A stretch of DNA of 64,000 nucleotides, taken from Cytophagaceae bacterium (GTDB lineage Bacteria > Bacteroidota > Bacteroidia > Cytophagales > Flexibacteraceae). The stretch lies in the NCBI GenBank assembly GCA_027490155.1, contig JAIXYP010000035.1, positions 1-64,000 of the forward strand, read 5' to 3'. The notes under the pieces were generated by a model, which worked only from the letters and a program-made list of their open reading frames with translations, was not told where the DNA came from and searched no databases. The position numbers and the translations under genes were made by a program. Shown here piece after piece: positions 52,688-63,259 of this stretch (its first letter is position 1; each line of letters starts with the position of its first letter).

Positions 52688-53308
52688 TTAGCGCCTGGGC
52701 GGGCTGCTAGCTTTGTTGTTATAAATCTCGATGTCAGCGTCAAGGCTGTCATCTCCGCTAAAGCTGGGCTCTGTTGCAAACCTGACGGACTCAACACTGA
52801 AAAAGGTCTCTGGGTCATGATTAAAGATCATGCGCTTGATCGCAGGTAAGTCCGTACGATTAACAACACTAAATATCAGGTTCACTTTGCCTCCACGTCC
52901 TCCTTCTGCATTTACGATGGTTAGGCCATAGCCTGCATCTCGCATCCTTACGATCAGATCCTGGGCTTGGTGTATCGTGATGATCCTGACGATGACCTTG
53001 CCGAATGCTAGCTTTTCTTCCAACAGCATCCCGACGAAAATTCCCGTCGCAAACCCACCTGCGTAAGCTAAGTAGCTCATTGGGCTATCCAGGTTTTTCA
53101 TGATCTGACCAATTGCAATCAACCAGATTAGCGCCTCAAAGAAGCCAAAGATGGGTGCAAGTTTACGCCGCCCACCCAGCATTAGGACGGTCCGCAGCGT
53201 ATTGATGGATACATCTACAATACGAGCAAAAAAGATGGCCAATGGCACAACCACCCAGTGAAAAATGTCAGGGTCGATGCCCAGTGCAGTTGCAATAGGA
53301 CTATCCAT
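52688..53308 (-). CDS. UPF0316 membrane protein (DUF5698/DUF2179)
   Basis: 206 residues. Three hydrophobic helices in the N-terminal half (about 18-37, 53-70 and 78-97) around the family motif RIVDVSINTLRTVLMLGGRR, then a DUF2179 ferredoxin-like domain (TIHQAQDLIVRMRDAGYGLT). Function unknown. It converges with murF-alr (nine-base gap) and diverges from rsmH. Confidence 0.88.
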   Translation of the reverse strand: MDSPIATALGIDPDIFHWVVVPLAIFFARIVDVSINTLRTVLMLGGRRKLAPIFGFFEALIWLIAIGQIMKNLDSPMSYLAYAGGFATGIFVGMLLEEKLAFGKVIVRIITIHQAQDLIVRMRDAGYGLTIVNAEGGRGGKVNLIFSVVNRTDLPAIKRMIFNHDPETFFSVESVRFATEPSFSGDDSLDADIEIYNNKASSPPRR

Positions 53309-53456
53309 ATTTAGGTAGATGTGATGTTAATTGTATCAAGGAAGGCCGTAACGGGATCAGTGATCGGTTGCAAAACCAGTGCTAGCGATCAGTTTGACAA
53401 CGTCGGTGCAAAGCTAATGCCTTGGTTAGGAGATTTTAGTGTTGTTTTGCAACTTG

Positions 53457-54365
53457 ATGTCACAGCCTTATCACATTCCCGTCATGTTGGGCCCCTGCCT
53501 TGAGGGCCTGGCTATTGATCCTACAGGCACTTATGTCGATGTTACCTTTGGTGGCGGTGGCCATAGTCAGGCTATTGTGGATCAACTCACGACAGGCAAA
53601 CTCTATGCCTTTGATCGGGATGCAGATGCCGTGCCTAATGCAGATATTTTCCCACCCGAAAAGTTTCAACTCATAAAGGCTGATTTTCGGTACCTAAAGC
53701 GTTATTTGGCCCTTTATGGTGTCCCAAAAGTTGACGGGCTTTTGGCTGATTTGGGCGTAAGTAGTCATCAGTTTGATGAGCCTGAGCGTGGCTTTAGCAT
53801 CCGGTTTGATGGCCCGCTTGACATGCGGATGGACCAGAGTCAGCACCCTTCTGCTGCCGATATCCTTAATGAGCGCACGGCTGAACAGCTCCAAAACATC
53901 TTGGGCTTCTATGGTGAGGTCCACAATGCCAAAACGTTGGCTCATGCCATCGTTAAGGCCCGGATTAACAATCCACTCAAGACCATAGCTGACCTTCGTA
54001 AAATAGCCGAACCATTAGCCCCTAAGTTCAAGGATTTCAAATACTTGGCCCAGGTATTTCAAGCTCTCAGGATTGAGGTCAACCAAGAGTTGGAATCATT
54101 AAAAGAGCTACTAGTCCAGTGTGCTGATGTCATCAAACCGAGTGGCAAATTGGTGGTGATGAGCTACCACTCGCTAGAAGATCGGTTGGTCAAGAACATC
54201 ATCAACAAAGGCAACCTTGAAGGGACGGACGTTAAGGATGTGTTTGGCAACCCGCAATTGTTGTTCAGGGCCCAGAACCGTAAACCTATCGAAGCAGACG
54301 ACCAAGAGTTGCTAGACAATCCACGTAGCCGAAGCGCCAAGCTTAGGATTGCCACCAAACTGTAA
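53457..54365 (+). CDS. rsmH: 16S rRNA (cytosine1402-N4)-methyltransferase
   Basis: About 302 residues from the ATG at 53457 (MSQPYHIPVMLG); the frame is open to a GTG at 53439. SAM-binding motif YVDVTFGGGGHSQAI, then LADLGVSSHQFDEPERGFSI, FQALRIEVNQELESL and VMSYHSLEDRLVK. It makes m4Cm1402 with RsmI in the ribosomal P site. In most bacteria rsmH heads the mraZ-ftsL-ftsI division cluster; here neither mraZ nor ftsL is present and enolase follows. TTGTTTTG seven bases before the ATG is one mismatch from the -7 consensus. Confidence 0.95.
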   Translation: MSQPYHIPVMLGPCLEGLAIDPTGTYVDVTFGGGGHSQAIVDQLTTGKLYAFDRDADAVPNADIFPPEKFQLIKADFRYLKRYLALYGVPKVDGLLADLGVSSHQFDEPERGFSIRFDGPLDMRMDQSQHPSAADILNERTAEQLQNILGFYGEVHNAKTLAHAIVKARINNPLKTIADLRKIAEPLAPKFKDFKYLAQVFQALRIEVNQELESLKELLVQCADVIKPSGKLVVMSYHSLEDRLVKNIINKGNLEGTDVKDVFGNPQLLFRAQNRKPIEADDQELLDNPRSRSAKLRIATKL

Positions 54366-54425
54366 AAGTCGATTTTGGCCCTTTAGGACATCGGGCCCCA
54401 CCTTCCAGACTTTACAATGCCATAA

Positions 54426-55856
<1,431 letters not shown>

Positions 55857-55888
55857 TCTTAGGCAACTAGCCTGATATAATGCCAGTC

Positions 55889-55923
55889 AGCCCGACCGCT
55901 CACCAGAGTTGGTCGGGCTTTTT
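55889..55923 (+). terminator. Rho-independent terminator of eno
   Basis: AGCCCGACC pairs with GGTCGGGCT around a 13-base loop and is followed by TTTT, 33 bases after the eno stop. Confidence 0.9.
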
Positions 55924-56073
55924 GATACATCCGAAACCTATTGACTATGGTGGTGGTTCTTTCGAAAGGTTTAAGCCATTAGGGTTTAGTGCCGATTTGG
56001 TCCTTACCTTTATCGATAAGTGCTTAACCTAATACTCAGAGGGTTCTATTGATCCTCTAGCATTATAACCACC

Positions 56074-57393
56074 ATGAAATCAACACCAAATCTGACCCTA
56101 ATGAGCAAATGGCTTCTTTTACCCTGCCTAGCGATTGCTCCATTGTTTCTGTTAAGTTGGACTTCTGTTTCGGTTGACCCCAAAAACAAGTCAAAACAGG
56201 CCATTTCTTCGGAAGGTAATGATAAGCCTGTCAGTACCCCAACAAGCCTAGCCACTTGGAAACCCATTGCAAAGGATATCGTCGCCCCAATTGGCATCGC
56301 CACCACATCGGTATATCCTGACCGGCTTTTTGTCCTGAGCCAACCAGGGCAGATTTATACCATTTCGGCATCGGGCAAGGAGGATCAAAAGCCTCGGTTG
56401 GTGGCCGACCTAGCAGACAAAATCAAAAGCCCCAATGCAGGTTATGACGAGTGTGGCTTACTAGGAATGGCTTTCCACCCAAGGTTCAAGACCAATGGAA
56501 AGGTTTATCTGCATTATAGCCGACCTGGCAAAGCAGCCGGCCGCAACCACATTTCGGCAATTGTGCTGCACCAAATGTCTGCTGATGGAACGTTATCGGC
56601 CACGGGTACAGATATCTTGACAATCGATCAACCTGAAGGTAACCACAATGGTGGCGCCCTTGAGTTCGGGCCAGATGGTTACCTCTACATCGGCCTTGGC
56701 GATGGAGGAGGGCAAGGTGACAAACATGGCACTATTGGCAACTCGCAGGACTTAGGTGTATTGCTAGGTAAAGTCCTCAGGATCAATATCGACAAAAAGG
56801 GTGATGAAACGGAATACAGCATCCCCTCAGATAACCCGTTTGTGACTGATCCTGCTGCTCGTCCCGAAATTTGGGCTTACGGTTTCCGCAACCCTTGGCG
56901 GTTTAGTTTCGACAAGAAAACTGGTGCCTTGTTTGTTGGGGATGTAGGCCAAAATGAGTTTGAAGAAGTCAGCATCGTCACCAAAGGAGGTAACTACGGC
57001 TGGCGGATTATGGAAGGCAACCATTGCTACAATCCCAAAGCCGATTGCCAGACCATGGCTACCAATCTGCAGCCCCCAATTGACGAGTATCCGCATACAA
57101 CTGGTGTTAGTGTTACTGGTGGATATGTCTATCGTGGTAAGGCAATACCAGCCTTAACTGGCCATTACGTCTATGGTGACTGGATTGGCAAATTGTTCGA
57201 TCTAGCACCCAATCCTGATGGTAAAGGTTGGACGCATTCTGCCTTTTCGCCATCTGCCATGCCACAACTGGAAGAACTTCGAGTTAATGCTTTTGGCCAA
57301 GATATTGCAGGCGAACTCTACCTTTGTGCCCAGAACCAAACAGGCCCACAACGTCAGTCTGGTGTCATTTACAAACTCGTTCCTGCCAAATAG
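56074..57393 (+). CDS. PQQ-type glucose/sorbosone dehydrogenase family protein
   Basis: 439 residues. A hydrophobic N-terminal signal (WLLLPCLAIAPLFLLSW) suggests export. The six-bladed propeller has family motifs GLLGMAFHPRFKTNGKVYLH, EGNHNGGALEFGPDGYLYIG, LGDGGGQGDKHG, YGFRNPWRFSFDKKTGALFV, DVGQNEFEEVS and GGNYGWRIMEG. Family members oxidise aldose sugars with PQQ in the periplasm, but many homologues (HHIP-like) are of unknown activity, and no PQQ biosynthesis gene is in the window. TACCTTTA at 56005-56012 is one mismatch from the -7 consensus. hemB follows 39 bases later. Confidence 0.87.
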   Translation: MKSTPNLTLMSKWLLLPCLAIAPLFLLSWTSVSVDPKNKSKQAISSEGNDKPVSTPTSLATWKPIAKDIVAPIGIATTSVYPDRLFVLSQPGQIYTISASGKEDQKPRLVADLADKIKSPNAGYDECGLLGMAFHPRFKTNGKVYLHYSRPGKAAGRNHISAIVLHQMSADGTLSATGTDILTIDQPEGNHNGGALEFGPDGYLYIGLGDGGGQGDKHGTIGNSQDLGVLLGKVLRINIDKKGDETEYSIPSDNPFVTDPAARPEIWAYGFRNPWRFSFDKKTGALFVGDVGQNEFEEVSIVTKGGNYGWRIMEGNHCYNPKADCQTMATNLQPPIDEYPHTTGVSVTGGYVYRGKAIPALTGHYVYGDWIGKLFDLAPNPDGKGWTHSAFSPSAMPQLEELRVNAFGQDIAGELYLCAQNQTGPQRQSGVIYKLVPAK

Positions 57394-57432
57394 AGGCCTC
57401 TTGATGCCTTTTTGTTTGATCTAATAGATAAT

Positions 57433-58410
57433 ATGCTCAGTCGCCCCAGACGCAACCGCAAATCAGCCGCCATCCGTAGTTTGGTAGCCGAAACTTCGCT
57501 CAAAACATCCCAGCTCATCTACCCGATGTTTTTGGCTGAAGGCAAAGCCCAACGCATCGCGATCAAATCCATGCCAGGACAATTCAGGCTATCGGCAGAT
57601 GAGTTGATCCGCGAAATCGAGGCTTGTGTGTCACTTGGGATCATGAGCTATTGCTTGTTCCCAGTAGTGTCAGAGGCACATAAGGACAAATATGCCACAG
57701 CTAGCAAGGACCCGAACGGGCTTTATCCCACAACGATCCGGACCATCAAAGAGGCCTTCCCCGAGGTTTGCATCATGACCGATGTGGCAATGGATCCTTA
57801 TAGTACCGATGGCCATGATGGGCTTGTAGAGGGTGGTAAAATCCTGAATGACGAAACGTTGCCCATCTTGGCAGCAATGGCTTTGGCTCAAGGTCAGGCA
57901 GGTGCAGACATTATTGGCCCATCAGATATGATGGATGGACGTGTTTGGCACATCCGTGAAGAACTCGACAAGGCAGGATATACCGACGTTAGTATCATGA
58001 GCTATACCGCCAAGTATGCTAGTGCTTTCTATGGTCCCTTCCGTGAGGCGCTGGATAGTGCCCCGAAGTTTGGGGACAAAAAGACCTACCAGATGAACCC
58101 TGCCAACATTCAGGAGGCGCTGCGTGAGGCAGATCTTGATGCCCGTGAAGGTGCCGACATCCTGATGGTTAAACCTGCTTTGGCCTATCTTGACGTTATC
58201 AAAGCCTTGGCTGATACCCAGATCCTTCCGATCAGTTGTTACAACGTCAGCGGTGAGTATGCGATGATCAAAGCCGCTGCTGCGCAAGGTTGGATAGATG
58301 GCCCACGCACGATGGCCGAAACCCTACTTGCCATGCGGAGGGCAGGTGCGAGCACTATTTTGACGTATTTTGCAAAAGAGTTTGCACAGTTATTTCCATC
58401 TGGTATCTAG
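57433..58410 (+). CDS. hemB: Porphobilinogen synthase (delta-aminolevulinate dehydratase)
   Basis: About 325 residues from the ATG at 57433 (MLSRPRRNRKSAAIR); a TTG at 57412 is in frame but less likely. Schiff-base lysines in SYTAKYASAFYGPFREALDS and LMVKPALAYLDVI; other signatures are SQLIYPMFLAEG, DIIGPSDMMDGRV and YNVSGEYAMIKAAA. It condenses two 5-aminolevulinate molecules in heme synthesis. Other hem genes are not in the window. Confidence 0.96.
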   Translation: MLSRPRRNRKSAAIRSLVAETSLKTSQLIYPMFLAEGKAQRIAIKSMPGQFRLSADELIREIEACVSLGIMSYCLFPVVSEAHKDKYATASKDPNGLYPTTIRTIKEAFPEVCIMTDVAMDPYSTDGHDGLVEGGKILNDETLPILAAMALAQGQAGADIIGPSDMMDGRVWHIREELDKAGYTDVSIMSYTAKYASAFYGPFREALDSAPKFGDKKTYQMNPANIQEALREADLDAREGADILMVKPALAYLDVIKALADTQILPISCYNVSGEYAMIKAAAAQGWIDGPRTMAETLLAMRRAGASTILTYFAKEFAQLFPSGI

Positions 58411-58553
58411 TTTGCACTTTGCTATCAGCTGATTTTATTTGGGGATAACTTCCATCACCTAGATTTTTGGACAATATTTCTGTGGCCACCATCATCCAAC
58501 ATCCTGATAGCAACGCAGCTGCAATAAGTGCACTACCACCGTTTGACCAATCG

Positions 58554-59000
58554 ATGGTGAGCCGGCATGCTATTGCGTCAGAAAGGTTGTTGAAGGCTGC
58601 TCAGCTGCGTAATACGGACCAACGACTTATGGTAATGGCCGTTTTCCTAGAGTCTGGATCAGCTTTGGCGCATGGTGAGCTAGAGCGACACATAGGCCAC
58701 CAGCTGGACCGCGTAACTCTATACAGGACCCTCAAGACATTTGTTGATAAGGGCCTGCTTCACAGCATCCCGGACAAAAAGGAAGGTACCAAATATGCGC
58801 TTTGCAAGGATGAATGTCATGGCCATACCCCTGGCGAAGAGCACCAACACCAGCATAACCACCTGCACTTTACCTGCCGAAGCTGCAATGGGACATATTG
58901 CCTAGAGAACATCACGATACCGACCTTTAATCTGCCTGCTGGGTACAGACTAGAAGAGGCTAGCTTGGTAGCGCAAGGTCTATGTGACCGGTGTGCTTAA
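58554..59000 (+). CDS. Fur-family metal-responsive regulator
   Basis: About 148 residues from the ATG at 58554; the frame is open to a TTG at 58467. A winged-helix DNA-binding domain (TDQRLMVMAVFLESGSALAH, RVTLYRTLKTFVDKGLLHSI) is followed by a His-rich linker (HGHTPGEEHQHQHNHLHF) and two CxxC zinc pairs (CRSCNGTYC, CDRC). Fur, Zur or PerR subtype cannot be told. The His-rich linker and the neighbouring hemB make iron or zinc control plausible. I see no clear operator sequence. Confidence 0.88.
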   Translation: MVSRHAIASERLLKAAQLRNTDQRLMVMAVFLESGSALAHGELERHIGHQLDRVTLYRTLKTFVDKGLLHSIPDKKEGTKYALCKDECHGHTPGEEHQHQHNHLHFTCRSCNGTYCLENITIPTFNLPAGYRLEEASLVAQGLCDRCA

Positions 59001-59039
59001 GCCTTTTACCTGATTCTCAGGACCCATAAGGCCACCTAT

Positions 59040-59966
59040 CTATTTCAGATCCGTATCGCCAGTTTCGCCAACGATGCTAATGAAGATGTCCTTGATCGAC
59101 GGCACCACCTCTTCGAAGTGTTGGATCTCAAATGTAGGTAGCAGCTGCATGATAAAATGGTTGGTGTTGGCATGAGGGGCAATTGTTACAACCAACTCTT
59201 GTAAGCCGTCACGATTCTGTTTGTTTTCTTTGACCGTAAACTCATCACCTAGTTGTGGGATTGACCCAGTGCCGGACACCCTATAGGTATGGGTGCGGTA
59301 TTGACTACGCAGATTCTTGGTTGAGCCATCCAGCACCTTCTTGGACTTGTTGATCAAGGCCAGGTGGTCGCACAACTCCTCGACAGACTCCATTCGGTGA
59401 GTACTGAAGATAATGGTACTGCCCATCTCCTTGAGGCGTAAGATCTCGTCCTTGACCAAGTTTTCATTGATCGGGTCAAAACCAGTGAAAGGTTCGTCCA
59501 AGATCAGCAGTTTGGGCTCGTGAACCACGGTGGCGATGAACTGCACCTTTTGGGCCATGCCTTTGCTTAGGTCCTCTACTTTTTTATTCCACCAGTCCTG
59601 AATGCCGAACCGCACGAACCAGTCAGTGAGTTTGATTTTGGCTTCTTTTTCGGTCAGACCTTTCAGCTGGGAAAGGTACAATAACTGATCGCCGACCTTC
59701 ATCTTTTTGTATAACCCACGCTCCTCGGGTAAGTAGCCAATCTGGTTGATGTCATTGCTAGTCATCTCCCGACCAGCAATAAACACTTTGCCTTTGTCAG
59801 GTGCTGTGATCCGAGTGATAATCCTTATCAGGGAAGTTTTACCTGCTCCATTAGGGCCTAATAGGCCAAAAATTGTACCTTCCGGGATACTGATGCTTAC
59901 GTCCTCGAGGGCACAATAGTTTTGGTAGTACTTAAAGAGGCCAGTGGTTTCGAGTAGTGGGGTCAT
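59040..59966 (-). CDS. ABC transporter ATPase, NatA-like (no permease nearby)
   Basis: 308 residues. Walker A LLGPNGAGKTS, Q-loop in IGYLPEERGLYKKM, signature DLSKGMAQKVQF, Walker B LLILDEPFTGFDP and the switch histidine in IIFSTHRMESVE. The C-terminal 90 residues match the DUF4162 extension seen in NatA/CcmA-like exporters. A permease normally follows; here the next minus-strand gene is nadE upstream and a Fur gene lies downstream on the other strand, so the partner is elsewhere. Confidence 0.93.
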   Translation of the reverse strand: MTPLLETTGLFKYYQNYCALEDVSISIPEGTIFGLLGPNGAGKTSLIRIITRITAPDKGKVFIAGREMTSNDINQIGYLPEERGLYKKMKVGDQLLYLSQLKGLTEKEAKIKLTDWFVRFGIQDWWNKKVEDLSKGMAQKVQFIATVVHEPKLLILDEPFTGFDPINENLVKDEILRLKEMGSTIIFSTHRMESVEELCDHLALINKSKKVLDGSTKNLRSQYRTHTYRVSGTGSIPQLGDEFTVKENKQNRDGLQELVVTIAPHANTNHFIMQLLPTFEIQHFEEVVPSIKDIFISIVGETGDTDLK

Positions 59967-60174
59967 GCTAGAGGAAGGTAAGGTTTTTGAGCAGGCTTCG
60001 GGGAGATCTCTGAAAGAAGGGTACTAGGGGATAAGGTGACTCTAACCCAATTGGGGCAAATACCTAAATCCGAAAACAAGTTAGGGCATTGCAGGCGATC
60101 TGCCCAGCAAATTTGCAGGTTGGCACCAAAATCGGGATTAATGGTCAAAAAGCCGGACTTTCAGCCCAACGGAA

Positions 60175-62091
60175 CTAAAGGGCATCGATCTCAGCTAGTT
60201 CTTGGCTGAAGCCAGAGCTCAGGATCGGGAATCGGCACCAACTCCTAGGGTCAATGTTGAAGTCATCGAGGTGGAAACTAGGAGCAAGCCTTTCGCGTTT
60301 CCATTGGTTTCGGGTCCAGAGTCGATAGAACCTCAAGACCGAGGTTTTGATCACCTCTGGGGTATAATCTGCACGGCTCAAAAGTGTCTCATACACCAAC
60401 CTAGGTGATTTTCGCTCCTTGATGGCAAGTCGTTCGATGGCTGCAAGCAGAGGATAGGGCATCAGGTCTTTTTCGTCTGTTTGGGCATTTTCGGAAGGGC
60501 GGAGCTCTGCAGTTGGTTCCAATCCATTAACGAAACGAAGGCCATGGTATCCTAAGTGGTGCTCGGCCCAACAAAGCCAGTGCCTAATAAAGTCTTTGTC
60601 GATGCCCGCGATCGGCGCAAGGCTACCACTGGTATCGCCATCCATCGTCGCATAGCCAACATCCCCTTCTGATCGGTTACTTGTCGTCAACAAAAGCCCG
60701 CCAGACAGGTTGGTTAGCATCCAGATGTAGGGAGAGCGAGCCCGAGCCTGCACATTCTGCAGGGCAATATCGTCTTGTTCCCAATTCAAGGAACGGCCCA
60801 TTGTTTTGGCCATCGTTTCGCTAATCCTAACGACGGTATCATCCACCGCCCAGTGATGAAACTGAGCCCCTAGGCTGTTGGCTAGTTGTTCAGCAGCCTC
60901 AAGCGTAGCAGGCCCGCTATTGCGTGTTGACTGATAGGCAGTTATCAACAACTGATTCACTATCTGATGGATAGGTGTGTCTGCTTCTATTGATAGTTGC
61001 AAATTCTGACCAAAACTTACAGCACCTAGCTCCTGCATACCTCGCTTTACGAACTCAGCCACCAAGACAGCACAGGTACTACTATCTGCCCCGCCACTGA
61101 GGGACAGAACATAGTTGCGAGCTCGGCTTTTGCGCAAGTAGTCATAAAGCCCAATGCAAGCCGCTGCTGTAAACTCCTCCTCCTTGCTGGTGTTGGCATT
61201 GTGGTCAGCCGGGTGCGAAACATGACCGATTGAGGACTGTTCAATGACATCCGCCCAAGCAAGGCTCACCAATTGATAGCCTAATCGGGGACCACTACAG
61301 ACCACCTGCCCACGGAATCCGATGATGACATCCCCATCGTAAATGATGCGACCCGCCTCGTTGCCTAGTTGATTGACATAGATATAGAGTCCATCAACAA
61401 GGCGGCTACCTTCCGCAACTAGGTCAAAACGCTCTTGCTGTTTGCCAAAGCTAAAATGGCTAGCACTAGGGTTGGCAACGAGCCTAATGCCATCCTGCCC
61501 TAATTGGATTGCGGGGCGTCGATCGTCTTGCCAAGCATCCTCACAGATCTCAAAACCAAGTTGGTAAGTTTGCTTTGCTAGGGTGAACGTTGGCACTACA
61601 TCTCCAATCTCGAAACTGTGGCCAGCCTTTGTTATCAGGTCAGTCTTTCCTGCGGGCCAAGGCTCAAACCACCTTGGCTCGTAATGAACCCCCTCTTTCG
61701 GCAAAAACATTTTGAGCCTAATGGAAACTAAAGCACCGTTGCTTAGTAGTGCTGCACCATTGTATTTGACGTCTTGGTGCAAAAACGGCAGACCAATAAT
61801 TACCGCTAGGTCCACTGTGTGAGGTAGTAGTTTGAGCAATTCTGCAAAGGCCTGCTCATATACCCAGTCCGAAAGAAACAGGTCCTCGCATCCATAGCCC
61901 GTGATCGTTAGTTCAGGTAGGCACAACAGCCTTATGCCAACCTCCTTTGCTTGCCTGATGGCCTCTAGGATATTGGCAGTATTATGGCACCAATCTAGTG
62001 GTGTTTGATTTAGGGCTGCCCCGCCAACACGTAATACGTTTGGGGTTTGAGTAACTGATGTGATGAAGTCGATATTGGTACTATGTTCCAT
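60175..62091 (-). CDS. nadE: Glutamine-dependent NAD+ synthetase
   Basis: 638 residues, the long two-domain form. The N-terminal nitrilase-like glutaminase has Glu in LLCLPELTITGYGCEDLF, Lys in MFLPKEGVHYEPRWFEP and Cys in LGFEICEDAWQDD. The C-terminal ATP-pyrophosphatase domain has VLSLSGGADSSTCAVLV and TSNRSEGDVGYATMDGDTSG. It amidates deamido-NAD+ in the last step of NAD synthesis. ATG at 62091; divergent from tatD. Confidence 0.97.
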   Translation of the reverse strand: MEHSTNIDFITSVTQTPNVLRVGGAALNQTPLDWCHNTANILEAIRQAKEVGIRLLCLPELTITGYGCEDLFLSDWVYEQAFAELLKLLPHTVDLAVIIGLPFLHQDVKYNGAALLSNGALVSIRLKMFLPKEGVHYEPRWFEPWPAGKTDLITKAGHSFEIGDVVPTFTLAKQTYQLGFEICEDAWQDDRRPAIQLGQDGIRLVANPSASHFSFGKQQERFDLVAEGSRLVDGLYIYVNQLGNEAGRIIYDGDVIIGFRGQVVCSGPRLGYQLVSLAWADVIEQSSIGHVSHPADHNANTSKEEEFTAAACIGLYDYLRKSRARNYVLSLSGGADSSTCAVLVAEFVKRGMQELGAVSFGQNLQLSIEADTPIHQIVNQLLITAYQSTRNSGPATLEAAEQLANSLGAQFHHWAVDDTVVRISETMAKTMGRSLNWEQDDIALQNVQARARSPYIWMLTNLSGGLLLTTSNRSEGDVGYATMDGDTSGSLAPIAGIDKDFIRHWLCWAEHHLGYHGLRFVNGLEPTAELRPSENAQTDEKDLMPYPLLAAIERLAIKERKSPRLVYETLLSRADYTPEVIKTSVLRFYRLWTRNQWKRERLAPSFHLDDFNIDPRSWCRFPILSSGFSQELAEIDAL

Positions 62092-62265
62092 AAACTGATT
62101 GTGCGATTGCCTTGATGATTTGACCCGTATTAGTCTGTCAAATTATGGCGAAAACGGACCTGGTGCGCGTAAAGATGCCACAATAGAAGGAATCGACCCT
62201 GCAAAAAAATGCCCGAAAACGAACATTATGGCCTTTTGGGGTGGTAAGGCCGCAATTCTGGGTGT

Positions 62266-62273
62266 TAACTTTG
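62266..62273 (+). promoter_or_regulatory. -7 element TAACTTTG abutting tatD
   Basis: A perfect TAnnTTTG with eight bases to the ATG at 62282. It supports this ATG over the much longer upstream frame and predicts a leaderless transcript. Confidence 0.6.
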
Positions 62274-62281
62274 CGCCTGCT

Positions 62282-63061
62282 ATGCTGATCGAAACCCACG
62301 CCCATCTGTACGATAAAAGCTTTGAGGTGGACATGTCCGAGCTAATGGCTCGTGGCCATGAGGCTGGTTTGTCCGAGATCATGATGCCAAACATTGACCA
62401 CACCAGTATCGATGCCATGCTAGAGCTCGAGCTGGCATGGGCCAACCCTGCAAACGGACCAGTTGCAAAGGCCATGATGGGCCTACATCCATGTTACGTC
62501 AAGAAGGGCTTCGAACAAGAACTCTACTTCATCGAATCTTGGGTACAAAAGCGCAAATGGCTAGCGATAGGGGAGATTGGCACAGATCTATATTGGGACA
62601 AAACAACTTGGGATATCCAAGCGGAGGCATTTAATATCCAGTGCCAATGGGCCCTAAACCTTGGTCGCCCGGTTGTGATCCATTGCCGAGAATCTGTTGG
62701 CCAGACCATTGAGCTAGTTAGGCCTTGGGCCGATAAAGGCCTAAATGGGGTATTCCATTGTTGGTCTGGGACAGGAGAGCAAGCACAATCTGTCACTCAG
62801 ATGGGGTTCTATCTTGGCATTGGCGGAACTGCTACCTATAAAAATAGCTCTATCGCCGATATCCTCAAGGGTCTAGATACAAGTTTTTTGGTTCTTGAGA
62901 CAGATAGCCCATACTTAACACCGGTACCACATCGGGGTAAGCGGAATGAACCTGCGTACATCGCAATAGTCGCTCAAAAGCTTGCAGACCTTTTGCATAT
63001 GCCCTTAGAAGATCTCGAATCCTTGACCACAACCAATGCACGCAGACTATTTGCTTGGTGA
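62282..63061 (+). CDS. TatD family metal-dependent hydrolase
   Basis: About 259 residues from the ATG at 62282 (MLIETHAHLYDKSF); the frame is open to 62099, but homologues begin at this HxH motif and a promoter lies just before it. Metal ligands: THAHLYD, GEIGTDLYW (Glu), VIHCRES, FHCWSG and LETDSPYLTP. TatD proteins are Mg-dependent 3'-5' exonucleases or related hydrolases in DNA quality control. A normal length with the short start. Confidence 0.93.
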   Translation: MLIETHAHLYDKSFEVDMSELMARGHEAGLSEIMMPNIDHTSIDAMLELELAWANPANGPVAKAMMGLHPCYVKKGFEQELYFIESWVQKRKWLAIGEIGTDLYWDKTTWDIQAEAFNIQCQWALNLGRPVVIHCRESVGQTIELVRPWADKGLNGVFHCWSGTGEQAQSVTQMGFYLGIGGTATYKNSSIADILKGLDTSFLVLETDSPYLTPVPHRGKRNEPAYIAIVAQKLADLLHMPLEDLESLTTTNARRLFAW

Positions 63062-63138
63062 AACTAGTTATATGGTAGCCTTGGTCCTAGATCATTGGTA
63101 AACCACAACAAACTAAAGATTTCGTTTTGCATTCAGTC

Positions 63139-63216
63139 AAAAATACCAAACATCCGGGATGTTGGGCGTATTTTTGCCAAACGAAGCGCTTTAATTACCT
63201 GACAGTTTTTTGTCAG
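63139..63216. repeat. Two hairpins between tatD and the asparaginase gene
   Basis: First, AAAAATAC (63139-63146) and GTATTTTT (63168-63175), with inner arms ACATCC/GGATGT, forms an interrupted stem that could end tatD transcription. Second, CTGACA-GTTTTT-TGTCAG (63199-63216) lies in the predicted leader of the asparaginase gene. Its role (operator or leader structure) is unknown. Confidence 0.45.
63169..63176 (+). promoter_or_regulatory. -7 element TATTTTTG upstream of the asparaginase gene
   Basis: A perfect TAnnTTTG that overlaps the right arm of the first hairpin; the predicted leader to the ATG at 63260 is about 76 bases and contains the second hairpin. Confidence 0.45.
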
Positions 63217-63259
63217 TTCAGTATCAACACCAACTAAATGCCCCTGAAGCCGCCCTCTA

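Noticed and set aside
58467-58553. N-terminal extension of the Fur-family protein starting at TTG 58467
   Set aside because: The added 29 residues are outside the conserved winged helix and the ATG at 58554 gives a normal Fur length.
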